Assembly: GCA_017453605.1 (NCBI GenBank)
Contig: JAFTEP010000315.1
Location: 1-24,318 of the forward strand
DNA from: Clostridia bacterium
Lineage (GTDB): Bacteria; Bacillota; Clostridia; Oscillospirales; SIG627
Direction: 5' to 3'
Length of the DNA stretch: 24,318 nucleotides
This document shows positions 13,709 through 22,121 of the stretch, piece after piece. Under the pieces are notes generated by a model. It was not told the origin of the DNA and ran no database searches. It saw only the letters and a program-made list of their open reading frames with translations. Position 1 is the first letter of the stretch. Every line of letters starts with the position of its first letter. A program made the position numbers and the translations under genes.

Positions 13709-14683
13709 TCATCTGAGGCGGTCCTTCAGTCTGAACAGCGCTCCGAGGATCCCGAAGCGTCTTCCCGCCGCCAGCCTGAACGCCAGCCGCTTCGAGCGCG
13801 AAAGCTCTCCAAGATAGCGGTTGGACCTGAAATCCGGGAAGTGAGAGTTCATATATGAAACGAATTTATCGGGAAGAGGGGAGGAAGGGTCGGCGCGCAG
13901 AACGCGCACCGTCGCCGCGAGAAGCAGGTGCCTGACGGCGAGCATTTCAAGCTCGTCTTTCAGCGCTTCAAAGGTTTTTCGGCTTTCAAACCAGCCGAGG
14001 ATGTCGTCGAAGGCGTCGATCGCAAGGGAGTTCTTGGCGGCGTCGGAGTCGTTCATCGTCGATCCGCCGCGCTCGCGGTAGAAATATAAAACGTCGCCGA
14101 CAGAGATCACTTTTTTGCAGAGGGAGATGAGCTTCGGGATCGCTCTCAGGTCTTCGAGCCAGACCTTTTCCGGGAAATAAACGCCGTTGTCCGTGAACAG
14201 ACTTCTTCTTATGACCTTGTCGCAGGGGTTGGGGGTCGAGAGCAGAAGATCTTTTCTGTCGTAGAAGCTTTCGGCTTCAAACTCGCCTCTCCAGTCGTCG
14301 GTCCTCGCGACGGGGTTCCCGTCGCCGTCGGTGTAGCCCATTCTGAAGATCACCATATCGGGATCCTTTTCGAGAAGAGACTCTACCCTTTCAACGGCGC
14401 CCGGCGCGAGAGTGTCGTCGGCGTCGACGAACATCAGCCACTCGCCCGACGCCTGCCTGATCCCGGTGTTCCTCGCGCCTCCGGCTCCGCGGTTCTCCTG
14501 AGAGATCACCCTCAGGCGCGGATCGGATCCCGCGATCCGGCGGCAGAGGTCGGCGCTTTTGTCCTTAGAGCCGTCGTCGACCGCGATCACCTCAAAATCG
14601 CCCTTCTGAGAGAGGACGGAATCGAGACACTCTTTTATATAGTCTTCGACGTTATAGACCGGGATTATTATGCTCAGCTTCAT
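13709..14683 (-). CDS. Family 2 glycosyltransferase (GT2-a)
   Basis: A 324-aa GT2 enzyme. It has the N-terminal LSIIIPVYN strand, DDG at 36-38, the ENRGAGGARNTG segment and D-A-D at 87-89 for metal and nucleotide-sugar binding. A helical C-terminal third follows, with no obvious membrane anchor. The start overlaps the end of the polymerase-like gene by 32 nt, and the stop touches the next GT2 gene. The two GT2 proteins align along their whole length, so they arose by tandem duplication and may add successive residues of the same repeat unit. The sugar specificity cannot be read. Confidence 0.9.
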   Translation of the reverse strand: MKLSIIIPVYNVEDYIKECLDSVLSQKGDFEVIAVDDGSKDKSADLCRRIAGSDPRLRVISQENRGAGGARNTGIRQASGEWLMFVDADDTLAPGAVERVESLLEKDPDMVIFRMGYTDGDGNPVARTDDWRGEFEAESFYDRKDLLLSTPNPCDKVIRRSLFTDNGVYFPEKVWLEDLRAIPKLISLCKKVISVGDVLYFYRERGGSTMNDSDAAKNSLAIDAFDDILGWFESRKTFEALKDELEMLAVRHLLLAATVRVLRADPSSPLPDKFVSYMNSHFPDFRSNRYLGELSRSKRLAFRLAAGRRFGILGALFRLKDRLR

Positions 14684-16223
14684 CGGGCTTTTCCTCGGCG
14701 CGGCCCGGGGCCGCGAAGATCCTGCCGGTCATCGAGTGGATGCAGGCGAGGATCACGGACAGATAGATCGAGACGTTCGGTCTGCGCAGGACGTTTCCCG
14801 AAAACTGCGCGGCGAGGATGATCAGAACCAGCGTCATCAGCGCGGCGAGCAGTTCTATCGAGGACTTTTTGCGGTTGCGGATGAAACAGACGGCCGCGCG
14901 GACCGGATAGTAGACGATGAAAAGTATATAGGGGATGATGCCGAGCCAGCCGACGAAGTAGAAGGTGCCGGCAAAGTCGTTCTCGAGATCGTAGACCGTC
15001 TTGTCGGTGACGAGCGTGGCGTACTGGAAGCCGAACAGCTTGCACATCAAACCGGAATCCTCCCAGGAAAGCCGCGCGAAGTTGATTTTTTTCAGCCTCA
15101 TATCAGAGAGCACGAAGGGGTCGTTTGTGGTGTTGTAGATGCGCGCCACGCGGTTGATGCCGAATTTTTCGACCATATCCCCGCAGTATCTCTCGTAGAG
15201 GTCGGTGTAGAGGGTGCGCACTTCGTTGGCCGCTTCCCGTAGGCGTTCGTCCGGGACGGTCTCGCCGGTCGTGAGGGGAATGGTCTCGTCCGGAACGTCT
15301 TCGCCGAAAATGATCGTGGGATCGATCTCGACGTTGTATTTATTCGAGATCCTCTCGAGCTCGTTTTCGGTGCTTTCCTGCCGCTCGGACATGATCGAGC
15401 GGTAGTTGTTCTGATGCAGATACATAAAAGAGCTTTTCAGCCCGACGAATGCCGCGGCGGCGGCGAGAACGAGAACGACGTAGACCGCGATCCGCTTCTG
15501 GCGGTTTATGGCGAGGGTGATCGCAAATCCCGCGCAGATGATGAAGATCGAATAGTAGGTGAAGCGGGTGCCGTAGAAGTAGAGGTTTGCCAGAGCATAT
15601 CCGGCGACGATCGTGAAAACGATCTCGTTTTTCTTTTCGTATGCGAAAAAGAGGGTGAGAGGCACCAAGAGCACGACGATCGAGCTCTGCGCGTTTGCGA
15701 CCTCGAACCAGCCGCGGAAGCCGTAGTAATCCTTGGATCCGTCATCAAAGGTCTCGGAGTAGGTGAACTCGGGCATCCCGGCGACAAATGACAGGGCGAC
15801 CACGCAGATTATCACGATCAGGATGAAAAAGAACGCTTTGGGGATCTTTTTTCTCGCCTCGGGAGAGGCGGCGAAGACGTCGATGAAGCAGATGGTGAAG
15901 ACGGGGAACTGCGCGATCCTCAGAAAGTTCGCGGCGTCCGAGAAGAAGATATATCCGCCCTGAATAAAGCAGGCGAGCGCATGGAGGGCGAAGAAAACGG
16001 CGATAGTCGCATAGAGCGCCAGACAGCGCTTTTTCTTTTTCGACACGGCAAACGAGAAGATCACGACCGCGGCGAACATCAGAAATCTTAAAGCCGTCGT
16101 TACAGAAGTCAGTGATAATTTGTTCGCCCAGTAGCTTGCGACGTCGAGAACGGGCTGTATCACGAACAGCCAGAACAGCGCGCGGGGAGCCGCCGAAACG
16201 AGTTTGTTTTTGATCTTTTCCAT
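14652..16223 (-). CDS. O-antigen ligase/polymerase-like membrane protein
   Basis: A 523-aa polytopic protein with about ten to twelve hydrophobic segments (for example 13-33, 44-60, 68-88, 104-118, 129-149, 180-196, 201-240, 246-262, 418-445 and 456-500). A hydrophilic stretch of about 150 residues (263-417) lies near the C-terminal side, as the large external loop does in O-antigen ligase / Wzy-type proteins. Such proteins join or polymerise undecaprenyl-linked glycans outside the membrane. In a Gram-positive context the product would be a capsule or wall glycopolymer, not LPS. It sits between the GT4 and GT2 genes, 17 nt after the GT4 stop and overlapping GT2-a by 32 nt. No flippase or initiating phosphoglycosyltransferase is nearby. 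Family membership rests on topology and context more than on a sharp motif. Confidence 0.75.
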   Translation of the reverse strand: MEKIKNKLVSAAPRALFWLFVIQPVLDVASYWANKLSLTSVTTALRFLMFAAVVIFSFAVSKKKKRCLALYATIAVFFALHALACFIQGGYIFFSDAANFLRIAQFPVFTICFIDVFAASPEARKKIPKAFFFILIVIICVVALSFVAGMPEFTYSETFDDGSKDYYGFRGWFEVANAQSSIVVLLVPLTLFFAYEKKNEIVFTIVAGYALANLYFYGTRFTYYSIFIICAGFAITLAINRQKRIAVYVVLVLAAAAAFVGLKSSFMYLHQNNYRSIMSERQESTENELERISNKYNVEIDPTIIFGEDVPDETIPLTTGETVPDERLREAANEVRTLYTDLYERYCGDMVEKFGINRVARIYNTTNDPFVLSDMRLKKINFARLSWEDSGLMCKLFGFQYATLVTDKTVYDLENDFAGTFYFVGWLGIIPYILFIVYYPVRAAVCFIRNRKKSSIELLAALMTLVLIILAAQFSGNVLRRPNVSIYLSVILACIHSMTGRIFAAPGRAEEKPDEAEHNNPGL

Positions 16224-16240
16224 TTCCTATCCGTTGTTTT

Positions 16241-17314
16241 TCAGGCGGGATCGCACCCGATCCCGGCAAGACTGTCAAAGGCGCCGAGAACGCGCCGGTC
16301 GTATTCCTCCAAAAGGTCCGGGGACCTGTTCTTTTTCACGGCGGCCTTCAGAGCGCCGGCGAGATCGTCGGTCCCTCTGACGCCGCAGGAAGTGTATTTT
16401 TCGAGATTTGAGGTGATTATCAGGGGAAGCCCGAGAACTTTTGCCTCGAGGATGTTGAGCCCCTGGCCCTCGTAGCGCGAGGAGGAGACGAAAGCGTCGC
16501 AGCGCGCCATGCAGGAGAAGGGATTTTTCCTGTTCCCCACGAGAAAGACTTTGTCTTTTAAGCGCAGCCTGCCGGCGAGCTCTTCGAGATCGCCTCTGTC
16601 TTCGCCGTCGCCGATGATATAGAGCCTCAGGTCTTTTCTTTCGGCGTAAGCCTCGGCGAAGGCTTTTATGAGGATATCAAAGCCCTTCTGGCGGCAGAGT
16701 CTGCCGAGGGCGACGAGATTGAAGCATTCCGGGTCGACTTTGAAATTCTCGGGCTCGTCCGAACTCATCCTGACGATCTCTTCGGAATCGACGTAGTTCG
16801 GGATCACGCAGACTTTTTTGCCGTCGACTCCCGAGATCTCGCAGAACGGCTCGACAAGACCTTCGCTGACCGCGGCGAAGCGGTCGTAGATCTTGAACTT
16901 GCCCTTGAAAAAGTGCCAGAGCACCCTGTATTTCCACTCGTTTTTCAGCTTGATCTTCACGTCGTTGTGGATCCACATCACGCGCACGGAGGCGTCGAGC
17001 TTTTTTGTGATCGCGGCGCAGGTGTTCTGATAGCTGTTGAAGTCTATCGCCAGGTCGTAGCGCTTGTCCGGGAGAGCGGGGGAATACTTTTTCAACACGG
17101 AGTCGAAGCTCATGAAGGAGAATTTTTTCGAGGGCTTTTCGAGATAGATCACGTTGAGCTTTTCCGGCAGGGCGCCCTCGAAAAAGCCTCCGCGCTCAAA
17201 GAGCAGAAGGTCGATTTCGTATTTGGAGTAATCGAGATTTCTCAGCAGGTTGAAAAGGGATCTCTGTATCCCGCCCACGTTGAAATCCGTCTGGACGATG
17301 CAGATCTTTTTCAT
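16241..17314 (-). CDS. Family 4 glycosyltransferase
   Basis: A 357-aa GT-B fold transferase. The N-terminal half carries the acceptor-side motif NVGGIQRSL (12-20). The C-terminal half has VALGRLCRQKGFD (201-213), the linker IIGDG, and the EX7E pair (Glu282 and Glu290 in RYEGQGLNILEAK), as in retaining GT4 enzymes. It would use a UDP- or GDP-sugar in the cytoplasm to extend a lipid-linked glycan. It is the first gene of the long minus-strand operon. I chose ATG 17314 over a TTG at 17347 because the conserved KKICIVQTD strand begins there, although the ribosome binding site is weak. Confidence 0.9.
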   Translation of the reverse strand: MKKICIVQTDFNVGGIQRSLFNLLRNLDYSKYEIDLLLFERGGFFEGALPEKLNVIYLEKPSKKFSFMSFDSVLKKYSPALPDKRYDLAIDFNSYQNTCAAITKKLDASVRVMWIHNDVKIKLKNEWKYRVLWHFFKGKFKIYDRFAAVSEGLVEPFCEISGVDGKKVCVIPNYVDSEEIVRMSSDEPENFKVDPECFNLVALGRLCRQKGFDILIKAFAEAYAERKDLRLYIIGDGEDRGDLEELAGRLRLKDKVFLVGNRKNPFSCMARCDAFVSSSRYEGQGLNILEAKVLGLPLIITSNLEKYTSCGVRGTDDLAGALKAAVKKNRSPDLLEEYDRRVLGAFDSLAGIGCDPA

Positions 17315-17396
17315 ATTCCCCGAATTCAGACGGTATATGCCGGTCAAAAGACGTTTTGCCGCCTGAAATGATATATAAAAAACTTGATATCAATAT

Positions 17397-17425
17397 ATTA
17401 TACCTCTTCGGCCCGGTTTTGTCAA
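17397..17425 (-). promoter_or_regulatory. Perfect consensus sigma-A promoter of the glycopolymer/ABC operon
   Basis: On the minus strand, TTGACA (17420-17425) with a 17-nt spacer and TATAAT (17397-17402) match the consensus exactly. Transcription would begin near 17390, leaving a leader of about 75 nt before the GT4 start. It is the only convincing promoter I find for the nine co-directional genes down to 4838. Confidence 0.92.
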
Positions 17426-17426
17426 G

Positions 17427-17473
17427 AAAAAACGGATCGCGGCCCCCGAATGACGGGCGGACGCCGCGATCCG
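17427..17473 (-). terminator. Rho-independent terminator of the solute-binding protein operon
   Basis: On the minus strand an 11-bp GC-rich stem (17463-17473 with 17433-17443) holds an inner CCCG/CGGG mini-stem and is followed by six U. The -35 box of the next operon begins 1 nt beyond the U-tract. Confidence 0.9.
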
Positions 17474-17509
17474 CGGATATTATGGCAAAAAACCGGGGCA
17501 AAGGGGTCT

Positions 17510-19054
17510 TTATTCGTCGCAGAGATCCGCGAGGAGACCTTTGAACTTGTTGGTGACCGCCGCCTCCTTTGCATTCCAGTAGGAGGCGAGGTTTTTGGAG
17601 TTGTCCCTGCCGATCAGGTGGCGCCAGCCGAAGCCGATGTCGTCGGTCATGGCCGAATAGACGAGCCCGAAGTTGAAATTGCTCCCCTCGAGGATCAGAT
17701 CGTACATCGCGATGTCCTTTTTGTTGTCGGCGTCCGTCCTCAGATAGCGGTATTTCATCACGGTCTCGAAATAGTTGGGCGTCACGCTGCGGTAGGACTC
17801 TTCGTTGAGCATCTCGAAGACCGTGCCCACGAGGTCCGCCCTCTCCCTGTCGAAGACGTCGGCGGCGACCGCGAAGGCGGAGTAGCTGTCGCTCTGGCTC
17901 GTATAGTAGGCTTTCTGCTCCCTGTCGAACATCGGCATCGGGAGGATGCCGAAATCGTCCTTCATATCGCCGAAGGTGTTCGCGGTCGAGAGTGTGTAGG
18001 CGCCGAAGATCAATGTGCCGTTGATGAACTTGTTCATGATCATATCCCAGGCGTCCTGCTGGTTGTAGTACGCGCTGTTGTAGAGCACTCCGGCGCAGTC
18101 GTTGTTGAGGCTCCAGAGCTTTTCGAGCGCCTGAGCCGCGTGGGGCGAGTTGTAGTCGAGATACGGAAGACCGTCCTCGCCGTTTCTGGTTATGCGCGCG
18201 TCGAGCCCGTACTGGAAGGCGTTTATCGGGATAGGTCCGGACCACCAGCTCGAGAACGCGTAGAAATCGCCCTCCGAGCGCCTGCCGTCTCCGTCGGCGT
18301 CGTTGTAGACGTCCTTGCAGATGTTTATGAATTCGTCTATCGTCCACTGATAGGTCTCGGCGAGCCTGTAGAGCCCTTCCGAACCGCCCCAGGCGGAAAG
18401 GTGTTCGTCGGCGAGGCGTCTGTTGAAGAAGATGCAGATCGCGCCGGAGGTCGCGCTGATCGCGAGGTCTCCGGTGATCGTGTAGAGGTGTCCGTTAACG
18501 GTGCATTCGTTGACGTAGAACTGGTTCCACCACGGCTTTGAAAGATCCATGCACGATTCGTTCTCGAGTTCTCTCAGGTCGGCGTAGCACCAGTTCCTCA
18601 CGACCGCGGGGACGCCGTTCGCGTAGCCCGCGAGAAGATCGCAGTCGCCGGAGCCGGAAAGCACCATCCTCGAGATCTCGGCGGCGAATTCTCCGCTGAT
18701 CGTTGAGAGCTTCACGAAGTTGAGCCTGACCTTCAGCCTGTCTTCGATCGCGAGGTTGCGGTTATACACCGCGTCGTTTATCAGGTCGCCGCTGAGAGCG
18801 TCGACGAAGAATTCGCTGTCCCTCGAGCCGTCGAGAAAGAAGTTCACGGTCTCCCCGTCAAAATGCTTGTCCTCGGGGATCGCGCTCGCGACGGGATCCC
18901 TGCCCCATTCGTCGACTTCTTTCACCGGAGCGGGAGAAGACGTCGCCGGCTGAACGGTCTCGGGAGCGCTCCCGGACGGCTTCTCGGCGGAGCAGGCGGC
19001 AAACGGGATCATGAGCGCCAGCGCCGCGAACAGTGCAAACAGTCTTTTTTTCAT
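17510..19054 (-). CDS. Extracellular solute-binding lipoprotein (family 1, sugar type)
   Basis: A 514-aa lipoprotein. It has a signal peptide with a charged KKR start, a hydrophobic core and lipobox FAAC (Cys21), then a Ser/Pro/Thr-rich linker and a periplasmic-binding-protein fold. Such proteins capture oligosaccharides outside the membrane for an ABC importer. Aromatic-rich stretches (KPWWNQF near 173-179, SSWWSGP near 268-274) could stack on sugars. An EF-hand-like loop, DADGDGRRSEGD (252-263), carries Asp at positions 1, 3, 5 and 12 and may bind Ca2+. No permease or ATPase gene is in the window, so it is an orphan or pairs with distant genes. AAGGA lies 7 nt before the ATG. It is 53 nt downstream of the glycosidase-like gene, probably in one operon. 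Confidence 0.9.
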   Translation of the reverse strand: MKKRLFALFAALALMIPFAACSAEKPSGSAPETVQPATSSPAPVKEVDEWGRDPVASAIPEDKHFDGETVNFFLDGSRDSEFFVDALSGDLINDAVYNRNLAIEDRLKVRLNFVKLSTISGEFAAEISRMVLSGSGDCDLLAGYANGVPAVVRNWCYADLRELENESCMDLSKPWWNQFYVNECTVNGHLYTITGDLAISATSGAICIFFNRRLADEHLSAWGGSEGLYRLAETYQWTIDEFINICKDVYNDADGDGRRSEGDFYAFSSWWSGPIPINAFQYGLDARITRNGEDGLPYLDYNSPHAAQALEKLWSLNNDCAGVLYNSAYYNQQDAWDMIMNKFINGTLIFGAYTLSTANTFGDMKDDFGILPMPMFDREQKAYYTSQSDSYSAFAVAADVFDRERADLVGTVFEMLNEESYRSVTPNYFETVMKYRYLRTDADNKKDIAMYDLILEGSNFNFGLVYSAMTDDIGFGWRHLIGRDNSKNLASYWNAKEAAVTNKFKGLLADLCDE

Positions 19055-19107
19055 CGTCTTTTCCTTTCTTCACTGTGGATTTATCGCTTGTCGTTTTATA
19101 AAAATCT

Positions 19108-20970
19108 TCAGACGGAAAGCTCCGCAAAACAGAAGCCGAACGCTTCGAGGCGTGAAAGCGAGAGCCTGTCGCCCTCGAGAGTTCCCGTGCAGTTGAAGAA
19201 TTTCGCGTTTTTGTATTCCTTTTTGAGCTCGATCACCGGGCGCTTCACGGCGTCGGGATGGAAGTTCCACAGTCCGACCGCGAGTTTTCCCCCGCCCTCT
19301 TTTGCCATTATATAGAGATCGGGATTGCCGTATGAGAACGCGGGCAGCTTTTCGCCCGAGAGCCACGGGACGGCGTCCGCGATCTGGCGGCCCTTCGTGT
19401 ACTGCCTCCACATCGACTCGTCGCATCTGAACGCCTCGAAGCACAGGACCATAAAGCGTTGAGCGGCTTTGTTTTCGTAAAGATACGCCGCGGGAGAGCC
19501 GTTCGAATAGGTGCTGAGAACTATCGCGCCTTTGTCGGGCTTTATCTTTGTCGCCTTTCCCCCGCAGGCGCCGTATTCTTTATAGTCGGGATAGTATTCC
19601 TCTCCGGCGGCGAATCTCTCGCCGGATTCCCTGACGCCGACGTCGACGCCCTTTTCCGTGAGGATCTTTGCCGCGGCGGCGTCGAGGATCAGTCCGCCCT
19701 CGAAGGCGTCGGGAGAAAGATTTCTCGCCTCTTCGCCGAACGCGGCGTTCGTGACGCCCTTGCCGGAATAGACCGTCGGGACGGAGAGCGTGGAGAAGAG
19801 TTTTGCGGAATCCGAATAGAACAGAAACTGACTGTCCGGGCTTCCCGAGACCTTTTGGGGGACCTCGCAGTCCTCGAAAACGTCTCTCGGGCGGCGGATC
19901 CTCACGCCGACGCAGGTCTTTTTCGAGAACATTTCGTCGATCGCACGGTATGCCGGGCGGTTTTCGACGTGGCTTTCGGCATAGCCCGTTTCGTATTTCA
20001 CAGTGCCGCAGTATTCGATGCCGTATTTGAGGATGCCGTTTATCCTGCCGTCGGCCCTGAGCGCCGTGTCGAAGCCCTCGACGTAGCTCGCGGGCGTGGC
20101 GTATCTCGGGCGCGGATAGGCGTCGCCCTCCGAGAAGATCTCTATTTCTTCGGGCTTTTCTACCCAGCTCAGCTCGGCGCGCTCGGTCTCTATGACGTAC
20201 TGCAGGCGGCTGCCGAGAGAGCTTCTTCTCGCCGCCCAGTAGGGAGCGCCGATCAGCCTCATGAAGGGCTTCGTGTTCCCGGCGAGGATGCGGCTGATCT
20301 CGTCCGTGCTCACCCCGTCCTGATCCCAGAGGCTCATGCAGGAGCAGACGCCGAACCTGACCGTCGGATCGACCTTGTCGACCGCTTCTCTCATCTTCCT
20401 CGCGAATTCCCTGAAAAAGTGCCCTTTCGCCTTTATCCACGCGGAGCGCACTTCGTTTTTCCCGCCCGCGAAGAGGCAGTCCTTCAGGTTTTCGGGAATC
20501 GGCTTGTTGAGGAGCTTTTCCATATACGCCCGGTGATTTTTGCAGGTGCAGGCGGTGTTGCTCGAAATGAATCCGTATCTGTAATCGTCGTCGTACATGA
20601 TCATGTCGACGCCGGTCTTTGCGATCCCGGCGGCGTAGTCGGCGGCGAATTTTATGAAGTTCTCGTCCGACGGGCAGATCTCCTCGGGATCGGTCGTTCC
20701 GTCGGGAAAGGTCATCGGTATGAATCCGGGGTTGTCTTTGAGCATGAAGGTCCAGAGCCAGCAGCCGACTTCAAAGCCTCTCGACTTGAAGTACTCCGTC
20801 TCGGTCTTAAGTTTTTCCATCGTCTCTTCATACGCCTTTTTATCGGTGGTATAGGCGCTTATCGCCAGAAAGACCCTCTCGGCGTCGAAGTCGCGAAGCG
20901 TTTTCAGGACGTCTTCTCTTTTGGATCTGTCGAGCACTCCGAGAACGAGCGGCACGCTGACCTTATACAT
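19108..20970 (-). CDS. Putative glycosidase-like protein, family not recognised
   Basis: A 620-aa protein without a signal peptide. The first part of about 330 residues alternates strands and helices like a TIM barrel. It carries candidate acidic catalytic segments MIMYDDDYRYGF (124-135) and LSWVEKPEEIEIFSEGD. In the middle to C-terminal part, the stretch GGLILDAAAAKILTEKGVDVGV resembles the GATase-like (trimerisation-type) domain of GH42-like beta-galactosidases. A small beta domain ends the chain. I therefore infer a cytoplasmic glycoside hydrolase of a poorly described family, but cannot assign a reaction. ATG 20970 is chosen because GGAGG (20979-20983) lies 8 nt upstream. It is first in an operon with the solute-binding lipoprotein, and divergent from the AraC-type regulator. 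Confidence 0.65.
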   Translation of the reverse strand: MYKVSVPLVLGVLDRSKREDVLKTLRDFDAERVFLAISAYTTDKKAYEETMEKLKTETEYFKSRGFEVGCWLWTFMLKDNPGFIPMTFPDGTTDPEEICPSDENFIKFAADYAAGIAKTGVDMIMYDDDYRYGFISSNTACTCKNHRAYMEKLLNKPIPENLKDCLFAGGKNEVRSAWIKAKGHFFREFARKMREAVDKVDPTVRFGVCSCMSLWDQDGVSTDEISRILAGNTKPFMRLIGAPYWAARRSSLGSRLQYVIETERAELSWVEKPEEIEIFSEGDAYPRPRYATPASYVEGFDTALRADGRINGILKYGIEYCGTVKYETGYAESHVENRPAYRAIDEMFSKKTCVGVRIRRPRDVFEDCEVPQKVSGSPDSQFLFYSDSAKLFSTLSVPTVYSGKGVTNAAFGEEARNLSPDAFEGGLILDAAAAKILTEKGVDVGVRESGERFAAGEEYYPDYKEYGACGGKATKIKPDKGAIVLSTYSNGSPAAYLYENKAAQRFMVLCFEAFRCDESMWRQYTKGRQIADAVPWLSGEKLPAFSYGNPDLYIMAKEGGGKLAVGLWNFHPDAVKRPVIELKKEYKNAKFFNCTGTLEGDRLSLSRLEAFGFCFAELSV

Positions 20971-20978
20971 TTTCCATT

Positions 20979-20983
20979 CCTCC
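20979..20983 (-). promoter_or_regulatory. Ribosome binding site setting the 20970 start
   Basis: GGAGG on the minus strand lies 8 nt before ATG 20970. A longer open frame reaching 21018 would begin upstream of this site and inside the expected leader. Confidence 0.7.
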
Positions 20984-21008
20984 GGATCTTTTAAATTTGT
21001 CCGAAAAA

Positions 21009-21037
21009 AGTATAGCATACCGCCAGTTTTTAGTCAA
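21009..21037 (-). promoter_or_regulatory. Sigma-A promoter for the glycosidase-like/solute-binding operon
   Basis: On the minus strand, TTGACT (21032-21037), a 17-nt spacer and TATACT (21009-21014). The -35 box lies 10 nt from the -35 box of the divergent AraC promoter, so one bound regulator could control both. Confidence 0.82.
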
Positions 21038-21047
21038 GAGAGTCTTT

Positions 21048-21076
21048 TTGACGTATCTGAAAAGACGTGGTATAAT
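21048..21076 (+). promoter_or_regulatory. Sigma-A promoter for the AraC-nagA-nagB-like operon
   Basis: TTGACG (21048-21053), a 17-nt spacer and TATAAT (21071-21076). Transcription would start near 21083, giving an AT-rich leader of about 120 nt before the ATG at 21207. Confidence 0.85.
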
Positions 21077-21206
21077 AAAGAAGTTCCAAAATCGTACAAA
21101 ATGAGCAATATTTTATACTCCGGACTCCGAAAAAAGTTATATAATGTACATAAAGGGAAAAAGAGAGCCGGACGCAGGACGCGCACGGAGCGCGAAAACT
21201 GATAAA

Positions 21207-22091
21207 ATGAGAGATTATTTCGAACACAGGATCAACAAGTCCATAGAGATCGATTCCATCGTCACGATCCACTATTTCGAGTTTGACGACAGCTACGTCG
21301 ACAAGCCGGAGGAACACGCCTTCTGGGAACTGGTGTTCATCGACAGGGGAGAGTGCGGGATCGTCGCCGACGAGAGCCGCTTCATCCTGAAGCAGGGACA
21401 GCTCTATATCCACCGCCCCTTCGAGAACCACATGATCGTCCCCGAAAAGGGGATCCCGTCAAACGTCTTCATCATCAGCTTCTACAGCCATTCCGACGCG
21501 ATGCGCTTCTTCGAGGGCAGGATCTTAGAGGCGACGATGTCCGTGCGCCAGCACATCGCCGCGATCATATACGAAGCCAACCTCACGTTCGAGCTTCTCA
21601 ACGATCCGCAGATGAAGGGACTGAGTCTGAAATCCGGCTCCGTCTTATGGGCGGGCGAGCAGACGGTGCAGATCAGGCTCGAACTGATGCTGATAGAGCT
21701 CGTCCGGAGAGGAAGCGACAGATCGGCGGGACGGAAGATGTTCTTCTCGAGGGACATCATTGACGACGAACTGACCCTGAGGGTCGTCGGGTTTCTGGAG
21801 GAGCATCTCTACTCGAGGCTCACTATGGAAGAGGTCTCGAGATCCCTGTCGTTTTCAAAATCCTATCTTTCGCGCCACTTCATCAACATCTGCGGCTGTT
21901 CCATCATGGACTACTTCCAGGCGATGAAGATCAACGAGGCGAAAAACCTGATCCGCTCGGGCGCGAAGAACTTCTTCGAGATCTCGGAGCTCCTCGCGTT
22001 TTCAAATCCTCACTACTTCTCTTCGGTCTTCAAAAGATGCACCGGAATGACGCCGACCGAATACAAGCGTTCCTGCATGAAAAAAAGCTGA
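21207..22091 (+). CDS. AraC-family transcriptional regulator
   Basis: A 294-aa regulator. Residues 15-95 form the cupin-like sensing domain (HAFWELVFIDRGEC, LKQGQLYIHRPFENH). Two helix-turn-helix units lie at the C-terminus: LTMEEVSRSLSFSKSYLSRHF (205-225) and the second about 255-278, ending in the family signature FSNPHYFSSVFKRCTGMTPTEYK. It probably senses a sugar or sugar phosphate and activates its own operon and the divergent glycosidase/solute-binding operon. I prefer ATG 21207 because the conserved region starts there. ATG 21144 would add 21 charged residues. Neither has a convincing Shine-Dalgarno site, so the start is uncertain. The nagA-like gene follows after 30 nt. Confidence 0.9.
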   Translation: MRDYFEHRINKSIEIDSIVTIHYFEFDDSYVDKPEEHAFWELVFIDRGECGIVADESRFILKQGQLYIHRPFENHMIVPEKGIPSNVFIISFYSHSDAMRFFEGRILEATMSVRQHIAAIIYEANLTFELLNDPQMKGLSLKSGSVLWAGEQTVQIRLELMLIELVRRGSDRSAGRKMFFSRDIIDDELTLRVVGFLEEHLYSRLTMEEVSRSLSFSKSYLSRHFINICGCSIMDYFQAMKINEAKNLIRSGAKNFFEISELLAFSNPHYFSSVFKRCTGMTPTEYKRSCMKKS

Positions 22092-22121
22092 AGATCCGTA
22101 TATCAAGGAGGCACAAGTCAA

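Noticed and set aside
17315..17347. TTG start for the GT4 gene at 17347
   Set aside because: It adds 11 non-conserved residues with no ribosome binding site. The conserved GT-B strand starts right after ATG 17314.
21140..21145. A second TATAAT upstream of the AraC-type gene
   Set aside because: No acceptable -35 box lies 16-18 nt upstream. The promoter at 21048-21076 is far better.
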